Positions 1 through 5,119 of a DNA stretch of 8,205 nucleotides are shown here, one piece after another. The notes below the pieces were generated by a model. The model saw only the letters and a program-made list of their open reading frames with translations, was not told the DNA's origin and ran no database searches. Positions within the stretch are counted from its first letter, which is position 1, and each line of letters starts with the position of its first letter. Position numbers and translations under genes: made by a program. Source of the DNA: Acidimicrobiia bacterium (lineage in GTDB: Bacteria > Actinomycetota > Acidimicrobiia > Spongiisociales > ZC4RG35); the NCBI GenBank assembly GCA_025929005.1, contig JAICND010000048.1, positions 1-8,205 on the forward strand, read 5' to 3'.

Positions 1-217
1 TCTCGATGATGAGCTTCATGAGGTCGTGAGTCTGCGGGCGAGGAGGTTCGACCCCGTCCAGGGCCGAGACGATCGCCTGTGCTTCCGGGGCGCCGATCCA
101 GATAGGCAGGTACCGGCTTCCGGTCCGTTCCCTGAGCAGGACGATTGGGGAATTGGACGGAAGTTCAACTCTGACCCCAACCACGTCGACTGGCACCCGG
201 TCCCCGTTGCCGTTCAT
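1..217 (-). CDS. BFN/DUF151 domain protein (bifunctional nuclease family), C-terminus cut by window edge
   Basis: Only the first 72 residues are visible; the frame runs off the left edge. The fragment reads VDVVGVRVELPSNSPIVLLR, then RYLPIWIGAPEAQAI and GVEPPRPQTHDL. This is the characteristic start of the BFN domain family (DUF151), as in the actinobacterial Rv1829 type. The PIWIG and E-A-x-A-I segments and the RP-x-THDL motif are family hallmarks. Some members, from plants, have been described as nucleases; the role of actinobacterial members is not established, so no activity is claimed. The ATG at 217 is the first start after an in-frame stop. It lies 12 bases after the hpt-like stop, with AGGTGA (overlapping that stop) as a distant Shine-Dalgarno candidate. 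This placement suggests co-transcription with hpt. In mycobacteria the family sits directly after the ftsR-type merR gene; here dac and hpt lie between them. Confidence 0.88.
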   Translation of the reverse strand, partial: MNGNGDRVPVDVVGVRVELPSNSPIVLLRERTGSRYLPIWIGAPEAQAIVSALDGVEPPRPQTHDLMKLIIE

Positions 218-229
218 CGCGGCAGATTA

Positions 230-802
230 TCACCTGCCTGGATAGAGGTACCGAGCCACTTCCTCCGGCCGGCTAGCCAACACATCCCGGTCCAGGACAG
301 CCCACAGCGAGGGGAGGTTGCGATAAAGGCCCTCGAAGTCGAGCCCGTAGCCAATGAGAAACTCGTCGCCTACCTCGAAACCCCTGTACTCCAACGGCAC
401 GTCGACGACCCGGCGCGGCACCTTGTCCAAAAGGGCGATGGTGGCGACGGAGGCAGCTCCCCGATCAGCCAGCATTCGGCGGAGCACTGTGAGGGTAAGC
501 CCGGTGTCGACGATGTCTTCGACGATGATCACATGACGCCCCTCCAGCGGCAGCGAGGTATCGAGTGCGATTCGGATCCTCCCGCCCTCGCCGAATCGGG
601 ACAACGCGAGGAAGTCGGTCTCGACCTCCACTTCGATATTGCGGACCAGATCGGCGACGAATGGAAGCGAACCCACCAGCACGGCGACCAACACAGGGCG
701 ACGGTCCCCGTAGTCCGCAGAGATCTCACGACCCAACTCCGCAACCCGTGTCTCGAGGTCGGTCGTGTTTACGACCTCGGACACTGTGGGTTCAGCGTTC
801 AC
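230..802 (-). CDS. hpt: Hypoxanthine phosphoribosyltransferase-like protein with altered substrate loops
   Basis: Type I phosphoribosyltransferase of the HPRT family (190 aa from this start), a cytoplasmic purine-salvage enzyme that would join PRPP to hypoxanthine or guanine. The PRPP motif VIIVEDIVDTGLT (residues 91-103) is intact. The base-binding region is also recognisable: LLDK with Lys127, the GFEVGDEF segment (141-148), GYGLD (151-155) and YRNLP. Two parts are odd. The pyrophosphate loop reads LVGS (42-45), where the family usually has LKG. The flexible catalytic loop, usually Ser-Tyr plus a Ser/Thr-rich stretch, reads SRFGEGG (68-74). A tail of about 20 residues follows the usual end. 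The start is uncertain: GTG at 802 is chosen because its N-terminus (EPTVSEV before the conserved helix) resembles actinobacterial relatives. It overlaps the dac stop by a few bases. TTG at 838 and GTG at 784 are alternatives, and none has a strong Shine-Dalgarno site. Confidence 0.82.
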   Translation of the reverse strand: MNAEPTVSEVVNTTDLETRVAELGREISADYGDRRPVLVAVLVGSLPFVADLVRNIEVEVETDFLALSRFGEGGRIRIALDTSLPLEGRHVIIVEDIVDTGLTLTVLRRMLADRGAASVATIALLDKVPRRVVDVPLEYRGFEVGDEFLIGYGLDFEGLYRNLPSLWAVLDRDVLASRPEEVARYLYPGR

Positions 803-1895
803 CAACCAACCACGTCCAATACCGCTCCGCCCAGCCAATCGCCTCTGGCCAACCTGGGACTTCTTTGGGTCCTCGCTCGACGACGATGGGCTGTGGAGCC
901 GGCGTTGGGGGTGGAGGAATCAGGACCCCTGCCGTCGCCAGCCACGCCATAGCCTCGATTCGGGCCGCGGCCATCACGGGATCGATGGTGCCGTCACCAA
1001 CCGTGTAGCCAAGACCCTGGATGACGGGGAGAATCCGTGCGTTGGAAAACCCATAGTTGAGGAGCGCGATAGCGTCGACGAAGTGACCGCCCTCCCCTTC
1101 AGACCCCATCACCACCGCCATCAGGAGTCGGTCGCCGCGTTCGGCTGCGGCCGCCAGCACCAGCCCCGCCTCGAATGTGAACCCGGTCTTTACCCCAATC
1201 GCACCTTCGTACCTCGTCAGCAGGTGATTGGTGGCGTCTCCTCCCCGCTCTGTGCCGTCAGGGGCTATCGGGAAGTCGAAGGAGAGGCTGCGAACGATGG
1301 CGGCCAACTCCGGGATTGACAGGAGAGCCCGCTCAATGGCGAGCAGATCGGCGGCCGACGAATAGTGGCCAGGGTCATCCAGTCCGTGGGGGTTGACGAA
1401 GTGGCTGCTGGTGAGACCCATCTCCCCGGCTTTCTCGTTCATCATCCGGGCAAAGCCGTCGATGGAGCCGCCAACGTGTTCGGCGACCGCCATGGCCGCG
1501 TCATTGGCGGAGCGCACCAGCATCGCCGTGAAGAGGTCGCCTGCCGGGATCTGCTCGCCGGGGATCAGACCCACCTCGGCTTCTCCGACATCCGCGGCGG
1601 TCTGGCTCACCGTAACCAGCTCGTCCATCTCCAGGTGGTCCCAGGCGACGAGTGCAGTCATCATCTTGGTGGTGGATGCTGGCGAGCGGGGGGTGTTGGC
1701 CTCGAACGAGGCAATTACCCAATCGGCCGTGGCGTCATAGACGATCCAGGACGGCGCCGAGACCTGGGGCGGGTCCCCCAAGGCCCATCCCTCCCGCGGC
1801 GGCAGTGGTGCCCACGATCTCCCCAAGGCAGGGGCTGCAGGAAGCAGCAACAGTCCCGCCATGAAGGCAGTGAGCAACCGGCGCATCGGGATCAT
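792..1895 (-). CDS. dacA: D-alanyl-D-alanine carboxypeptidase, serine type (peptidase S11, PBP5/DacA-like)
   Basis: Exported penicillin-binding protein that removes the terminal D-Ala from peptidoglycan stem peptides and so limits cross-linking. Residues 1-25 form a signal peptide: arginines, a leucine-rich core and an Ala-x-Ala-like end (APALG). The three active-site motifs are complete and in order: Ser74-Thr-Thr-Lys77, Ser129-Ala-Asn131 and Lys236-Thr-Gly238. The usual NPHGLDD segment (168-174) is also present. The catalytic domain ends near residue 285. I do not recognise the beta-sandwich domain of E. coli PBP5 after it. Instead there is an Ala-rich stretch, a proline-rich linker (IPPPPTPAPQP, 326-336) and a Trp-rich tail (GWPEAIGWAERYWTWLVGER) that could be an amphipathic membrane anchor. 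The ATG overlaps the merR stop as ATGA, so translation is probably coupled. A second ATG at codon 4 is possible, with GGAAG 10 bases upstream of it. Confidence 0.92.
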   Translation of the reverse strand: MIPMRRLLTAFMAGLLLLPAAPALGRSWAPLPPREGWALGDPPQVSAPSWIVYDATADWVIASFEANTPRSPASTTKMMTALVAWDHLEMDELVTVSQTAADVGEAEVGLIPGEQIPAGDLFTAMLVRSANDAAMAVAEHVGGSIDGFARMMNEKAGEMGLTSSHFVNPHGLDDPGHYSSAADLLAIERALLSIPELAAIVRSLSFDFPIAPDGTERGGDATNHLLTRYEGAIGVKTGFTFEAGLVLAAAAERGDRLLMAVVMGSEGEGGHFVDAIALLNYGFSNARILPVIQGLGYTVGDGTIDPVMAAARIEAMAWLATAGVLIPPPPTPAPQPIVVERGPKEVPGWPEAIGWAERYWTWLVGER

Positions 1896-2566
1896 TCTTC
1901 CAGGAGGCTTCGAAGCTCGGATCCAAGTATCACTCGATGCAGAACGCTGACGGCGTCGGCCCCGTCCGACAAGCTCTGGCGGGCCCGTTCCCGTACCTCG
2001 GCCTGGATGGAAGAGAGGCCGGGGAGGAGTAGCTGGCGCAACATCTCGGCTTCCCGCTCGGCTGCCAGACGCACCTGGCGCAGGTGACGCGCTTCGAATC
2101 CCAGGGCAAAGAGGTGGCGGGCCTCGATGGCCGCCGGCAAGGCCCAGGCCGGGAAGACGCGATTCTCGCTGCCGGCTTCTGCCACCACGAGATTGTGCGA
2201 CTGGAGTTCCTCGAGTTGGTCGAGGGTCAGCCCTGAGCGTCGGAGCAGGTCCTGGCGGGAGATGGGATCACCGTCCGAGTCGACCTCGGGCGACTCACCA
2301 TCATCGGTGTTGTCTTCCCCTCGCTCCCACAACGTGAGTTTTGATTTGATTACTTTGAGCGGCAGAAAGTGGTCTCGCTGGAGCCCCAGGATGTAGCGGA
2401 GTCGCTTGACCTCCGCCGAGCCGAATAGCCGATAGCCGGAGGCGGATCGGCCCGGAGTGATCAATCCCTGAGCCTCGAGGAATCGGATCTTTGAAACCGA
2501 GACATCAGGGAAGTCATCTCGCAAGAGGTTGATCACATCTCCGATGGACAGGGATTCGTCAGCCAT
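1892..2566 (-). CDS. ftsR: MerR-family transcriptional regulator, FtsR / Rv1828 type
   Basis: DNA-binding regulator of 224 aa. The N-terminal winged helix-turn-helix is clear: SLSIGDVINLL (5-15), then FPDVSVSKIRFLEAQGLITP (19-38), then the wing SASGYRLF (41-48). The RDHFLPLKVIKSKL stretch (64-77) closely resembles the actinobacterial Rv1828/FtsR family. An acidic low-complexity linker (about 82-100) leads to a helical C-terminal half. The FtsR protein of Corynebacterium glutamicum is reported to activate ftsZ; a similar role here is inference. The protein shows no cysteine pattern for metal or redox sensing. The ATG at 2566 is chosen over an upstream TTG at 2581 because AAAGG precedes it and it starts just before the conserved helix. 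It overlaps the FHA gene stop by 8 bases, and the dac gene overlaps its own stop. The FHA-merR pair matches garA-Rv1828 of mycobacteria. Confidence 0.9.
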   Translation of the reverse strand: MADESLSIGDVINLLRDDFPDVSVSKIRFLEAQGLITPGRSASGYRLFGSAEVKRLRYILGLQRDHFLPLKVIKSKLTLWERGEDNTDDGESPEVDSDGDPISRQDLLRRSGLTLDQLEELQSHNLVVAEAGSENRVFPAWALPAAIEARHLFALGFEARHLRQVRLAAEREAEMLRQLLLPGLSSIQAEVRERARQSLSDGADAVSVLHRVILGSELRSLLEE

Positions 2567-3023
2567 CGCCTTTGGCCACAACGAAGCGGAAACGACCGAT
2601 TAGAACCTCGTCGCCCGGATCGAGCTCGGCCCGATCGACCCGGGACTCGTTGACGTAGGTACCGTTGGTCGATCCGGCATCTTCGACCACCAAAGACGAA
2701 ACGTCGCAAACGAAGCGGCAGTGATGACGCGATACGGTCACATCATCGAGCAAGATGTCGGACTCTGGGTGCCGACCGACTGCGATCTCGCCCGGGTGTA
2801 ACAGGAAGGTCATACCGGCCCGTGGACCCCTCTCCACCACCAGCGCCCAACCGCTGATCCCATCGACGCTGGCTGCCTCCTCCGGCGTCAGGGGCCGCTC
2901 CGCGTCGGGCAGCTCCACATAGGCAACGGTGGGCTCGGACTCCAACACCAGACCGCATGCTGGACAGGCATCCGCCCCCGGCTCAACCAGTGTGTCACAA
3001 CGAGGACACTGCATGGGACTCAT
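2559..3023 (-). CDS. GarA-like FHA-domain protein with N-terminal zinc ribbon
   Basis: Soluble phosphothreonine-binding protein of 154 aa. Residues 6-23 carry two CxxC knuckles (Cys6/Cys9 and Cys20/Cys23), a probable zinc ribbon. A short linker holds EPTVAYVEL (30-38). The FHA domain (about 58-150) contains GRHPESDILLDDVTVSRHH (83-102) and GSTNGTYVN (117-125), so the pThr-contacting Arg84, Ser99, His102-region and Asn120 are present. VERGPRAGMTFLL and the domain end align well with mycobacterial GarA, a regulator of glutamate and 2-oxoglutarate metabolism. GarA has a phosphorylated ETTSVF motif before its FHA domain; Thr32 here is the positional counterpart, but only one of the two threonines remains. 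Mycobacterial GarA has no zinc ribbon. Synteny with gcvH and ftsR supports the relationship. No Shine-Dalgarno site is obvious before the ATG at 3023; ATG at 3014 is an alternative start. Confidence 0.88.
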   Translation of the reverse strand: MSPMQCPRCDTLVEPGADACPACGLVLESEPTVAYVELPDAERPLTPEEAASVDGISGWALVVERGPRAGMTFLLHPGEIAVGRHPESDILLDDVTVSRHHCRFVCDVSSLVVEDAGSTNGTYVNESRVDRAELDPGDEVLIGRFRFVVAKGDG

Positions 3024-3087
3024 GGTAGAGGGCCAGGGCAGGCGTGAGTCGTGGGACGTGGGACGTGAGAAGGCCGGAGGGAGGGCC
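3024..3087. repeat. Intergenic gap with degenerate 7-bp tandem repeat
   Basis: This 64-base gap between gcvH and the FHA gene holds a tract at 3040-3067 made of four heptamers read on the plus strand: AGGCGTG at 3040, AGTCGTG at 3047, and GGACGTG at both 3054 and 3061. A more degenerate fifth unit follows. The consensus is about RGACGTG. A small inverted repeat, AGGCC (3071-3075) and GGCCT (3084-3088), overlaps the gcvH stop; it has no T-run and is not a convincing terminator. The same heptamer family recurs at 4044-4111. Confidence 0.55.
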
Positions 3088-3468
3088 TCACTCGGTCAGT
3101 GCGCGGTAGGCCTCGGCATCGAGCAAGCTGTCGACCGCGGCCGGGTCCTCCAACTCCAACTCCACGAACCATCCAGCACCGTAGGGCTCTTGATTGACGA
3201 GTTCGGGGCGGGTCTTGAGGTCTTCGTTGATAGCCACGACGGATCCGGCCAGCGGGGCATAGACCTCGGCTACGGACTTGGTCGACTCGACCTCGGCCAG
3301 CTTGGCATGCCCCGAAAGGGTCGCCCCCACTTCGGGAAGCTGGATGAACACGACGTCACCAAGAGCGTCCTGGGCATAGTCGGTGATACCCACCCGGAAT
3401 CTGCTCCCGCCGAGCGATTCCACCCACTCGTGCTCCTGGGTGTAGTGGAGGTGGTCGGGTACGTTCAT
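3088..3468 (-). CDS. gcvH: Glycine cleavage system H protein
   Basis: Lipoyl carrier protein of the glycine cleavage complex (126 aa, normal family length). It shuttles the aminomethyl group from the P protein to the T protein and is re-oxidised by the L protein. The N-terminal HLHYTQEHEWV and the core GITDYAQDALGDVVFIQLPEVG are typical. The lipoylated lysine is Lys64 in EVESTKSVAEVYAP, and the GAGWFVELEL segment near the end is also standard. The start is ATG at 3468. It shares one base with the pgsA-like stop (TGATG) and is preceded by AAGGAAGG, so translation is probably coupled. A TTG directly before the ATG is a less likely start. The gcvP, gcvT and lipoylation genes are not in the window. 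The position between pgsA and the FHA gene matches the mycobacterial order, where gcvH lies next to garA. Confidence 0.96.
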   Translation of the reverse strand: MNVPDHLHYTQEHEWVESLGGSRFRVGITDYAQDALGDVVFIQLPEVGATLSGHAKLAEVESTKSVAEVYAPLAGSVVAINEDLKTRPELVNQEPYGAGWFVELELEDPAAVDSLLDAEAYRALTE

Positions 3469-4070
3469 CAACCTTCCTTGTTGTTAGTAGCGGGCGACTC
3501 TACCGACCGCATCCGACGTGCGATGTCCGTGACGTACTGGGCTCCGACGTACCAATAGAGCAAGAGACCAACAACTCCGGAAATCCAGGCCGGAGGCCCG
3601 AACAGCCAGGGTTCCACATTGGCGCTGACGAGGTAGAAGGAAGGGATCGCCCCGTACAACAAGAAAGTCGCGGCCTTGCCGAGGAACCGAACCTCAAGTT
3701 TGCCTGCTCCACGCAGAGCAAGGGCGATAGTCCCGATGCCCACCAACACCTCACGGACTAAAAGCGGCCACCCGATCGCACCCGGGAGCGCTCCCACGAT
3801 CAGGCCGCCTCCCAGGGCCGAGGCAATCATGAGCCGATCAGCCAGGGGATCGAGGAACTTACCCACTTCCGACACCTGGTTGAGCCTCCTGGCCAGATAT
3901 CCATCGACCCAGTCGGTCGAACCGATGATGAAGATCAGAAGCGCCGCCAGGGCAACGCGATCCTGGCCCACGAGGACGTACCAGAAGTAGGGCACCGCCA
4001 GTACCCGGAGGCCTGACACAAGGTTGGGAATGGTGAAGATCACAGACGAGAGATGTGAGACGGGAGACAT
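3468..4070 (-). CDS. pgsA: CDP-alcohol phosphatidyltransferase (PgsA-like)
   Basis: Integral membrane phospholipid enzyme of 200 aa. The complete CDP-alcohol phosphatidyltransferase motif is present: Asp53, Asp56-Gly57, Ala60-Arg61, then eight residues to Gly70, Asp74 and Asp78 (DWVDGYLAR...GKFLDPLAD). Several hydrophobic segments follow the family pattern (about 24-50, 82-100, 104-120, 133-150 and 158-178). The likely reaction is CDP-diacylglycerol plus glycerol-3-phosphate to phosphatidylglycerophosphate. Some actinobacterial paralogues of this family act as cardiolipin or phosphatidylinositol synthases, so the acceptor is not certain. Synteny is with Rv1822 (pgsA2). The start is doubtful. 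ATG at 4070 has no Shine-Dalgarno site, and codons 1-9 are written by a heptad repeat. GTG at 4043 would give VIFTIPNLVSGLR, which resembles the usual N-terminus of the family. Confidence 0.88.
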   Translation of the reverse strand: MSPVSHLSSVIFTIPNLVSGLRVLAVPYFWYVLVGQDRVALAALLIFIIGSTDWVDGYLARRLNQVSEVGKFLDPLADRLMIASALGGGLIVGALPGAIGWPLLVREVLVGIGTIALALRGAGKLEVRFLGKAATFLLYGAIPSFYLVSANVEPWLFGPPAWISGVVGLLLYWYVGAQYVTDIARRMRSVESPATNNKEG

Positions 4071-4071
4071 G
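4044..4071 (+). repeat. Heptad tandem repeat across the pgsA start
   Basis: Four consecutive 7-base units read on the plus strand: AGACGAG at 4044, AGATGTG at 4051, AGACGGG at 4058 and AGACATG at 4065. They match the RGACGTG consensus of the tract at 3040-3067. The tract encodes the first nine codons after the ATG at 4070 and ends exactly where the alternative GTG (4041-4043) and the conserved protein sequence begin. Confidence 0.5.
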
Positions 4072-4083
4072 AAATAGAAGGGG

Positions 4084-4111
4084 GTCGGCTCACGCCTTGC
4101 ACCTCACGCCT
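4084..4111 (-). repeat. Heptad tandem repeat, opposite orientation
   Basis: Read on the minus strand this is AGGCGTG (4111-4105), AGGTGCA (4104-4098), AGGCGTG (4097-4091) and AGCCGAC (4090-4084). The AGGCGTG unit is identical to the first unit of the tract at 3040. It lies 12 bases from the plus-oriented tract at 4044-4071, so the two face each other. GTGAG/CTCAC complementarity between them could pair weakly. Together they fill most of the gap between the ABC operon and pgsA. I saw no clear promoter in this gap. Confidence 0.45.
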
Positions 4112-4132
4112 CGGTCGGGCGCTTCAGCCCGC

Positions 4133-5119
4133 CTAGACCAAATAGCAGGCCACGTAGTGACCCCCGCCCTTGTCCTCCAACGGGGGATGGTCGTTGTTGT
4201 GGCAAACATCGGTGGCTATCGGGCAGCGTTCGATGAAGCGGCACAATGGAGGGGGATTGATCGCCTTGCCGATGCCGCCCTTGATCTCGACCGGCGCCCG
4301 CTTGAAGGAGGGATCCGGCACCGGCACGGCTGACAACAGCGCCTTCGTGTAGGGGTGAAGCGGGTTGCTGAGCAGCTCCTCAGACTCCGCCAGTTCCACG
4401 ATCTTGCCCAAATACATGACTGCGATGCGATCGCACATGTATCGAGCGACAGCCAGATCGTGAGTGATGTATAGGTAGGAGACGTCGAATTCGTCGCCGA
4501 GCTTGAGCATCAGATCCATGATGGATATCCGGATGCTCACGTCAAGCATCGAGGTCGGTTCGTCTGCGACGACAAAGGACGGGTTGATAACCAGAGCCCG
4601 GGCAATCGCGATGCGCTGCCGCTGGCCCCCCGACAATTCGTGGGGGTAACGGAAAAGGAAGGTCTCCGGTGGGCTCAAACCCACAAGTCGCAACAAGTCG
4701 GCGACCTTTTCCTCACGCTCTGTCACCGTGCCGATCCCCTGAACCGTCAGTGGCTCTGCCACCGTGTCAAAGATCGTGCGGCGGGGATTCATCGATTCGT
4801 ACGGGTCCTGGAAGATCATCTGTACACGGCGGCGGAATGTCCTCATTCCGTCGCGGGTGATGTGCGCGACGTCCACGGGGTTGCCGTTGTCGGCCAGCAA
4901 GATCTGACCGCTCGTGGCATCCATCAACCTGGTCAACATCCGTCCAGTGGTTGACTTGCCGCAACCTGATTCTCCGACCAATCCCAACGACTGGCCGGAA
5001 CCGATCTCAAAACTGATGCCGTCTACTGCGTGGACGAATTCGATAGGCTTGCGGAATAGCCCCCGCTGTACGGGAAACAGCTTGGTGAGGCTGTCGACCT
5101 TCAAGAGCGGCATCGTCAT
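4133..5119 (-). CDS. oppF: Peptide/nickel-type ABC transporter ATP-binding protein (OppF/DppF-like)
   Basis: Cytoplasmic ATPase of 328 aa that pairs with the OppD-like subunit to drive import. The nucleotide-binding domain is complete: Walker [10 protein letters not shown] (49-57), Q-loop Gln104, signature LSGGQ (162-166), Walker B VVADE (183-187) and switch His220. The [13 protein letters not shown] stretch (252-264) and the C-terminal oligopeptide-transporter domain are typical of OppF/DppF. That domain holds Cys293, Cys299, Cys306 and Cys325. Comparable four-cysteine clusters in some actinobacterial Opp/Dpp ATPases are reported to bind an iron-sulfur cluster; here that is only possible. 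The start is the ATG at 5119, which overlaps the OppD stop as ATGA and has GGAG 7 bases upstream. A longer in-frame extension to 5218 is rejected. This is the last gene of the importer operon. The substrate is not identifiable from sequence. Confidence 0.93.
   Translation of the reverse strand: MTMPLLKVDSLTKLFPVQRGLFRKPIEFVHAVDGISFEIGSGQSLGLVGESGCGKSTTGRMLTRLMDATSGQILLADNGNPVDVAHITRDGMRTFRRRVQMIFQDPYESMNPRRTIFDTVAEPLTVQGIGTVTEREEKVADLLRLVGLSPPETFLFRYPHELSGGQRQRIAIARALVINPSFVVADEPTSMLDVSIRISIMDLMLKLGDEFDVSYLYITHDLAVARYMCDRIAVMYLGKIVELAESEELLSNPLHPYTKALLSAVPVPDPSFKRAPVEIKGGIGKAINPPPLCRFIERCPIATDVCHNNDHPPLEDKGGGHYVACYLV

Noticed and set aside
26..952. A 308-codon open frame on the plus strand across bfn, hpt and the dac end
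   Set aside because: It is antisense to three well-supported genes, has no family resemblance and is Arg/His/Pro-rich and low in hydrophobics. Long shadow frames are expected in high-GC DNA.
1365..2087. A 240-codon plus-strand open frame
   Set aside because: Antisense to dac and the merR gene, with composition typical of a shadow frame and no motif.
3071..3088. Inverted repeat AGGCC/GGCCT at the gcvH end as a terminator
   Set aside because: Five-base stem, no T-run, and it overlaps the stop codon.
2929..3558. A 209-codon plus-strand open frame over FHA, gcvH and pgsA
   Set aside because: Antisense to three genes with intact family motifs; no domain recognised.
4116..4131. Inverted repeat CGGGC/GCCCG just after the ABC operon as an intrinsic terminator
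   Set aside because: The stem is only 5 bp with a 6-base loop, and no T-run follows on the minus strand. It may pause transcription but cannot be called a terminator.
4071..4132. Promoter for the pgsA operon
   Set aside because: No -10/-35 pair with acceptable spacing could be seen on the minus strand; the gap is mostly repeat.
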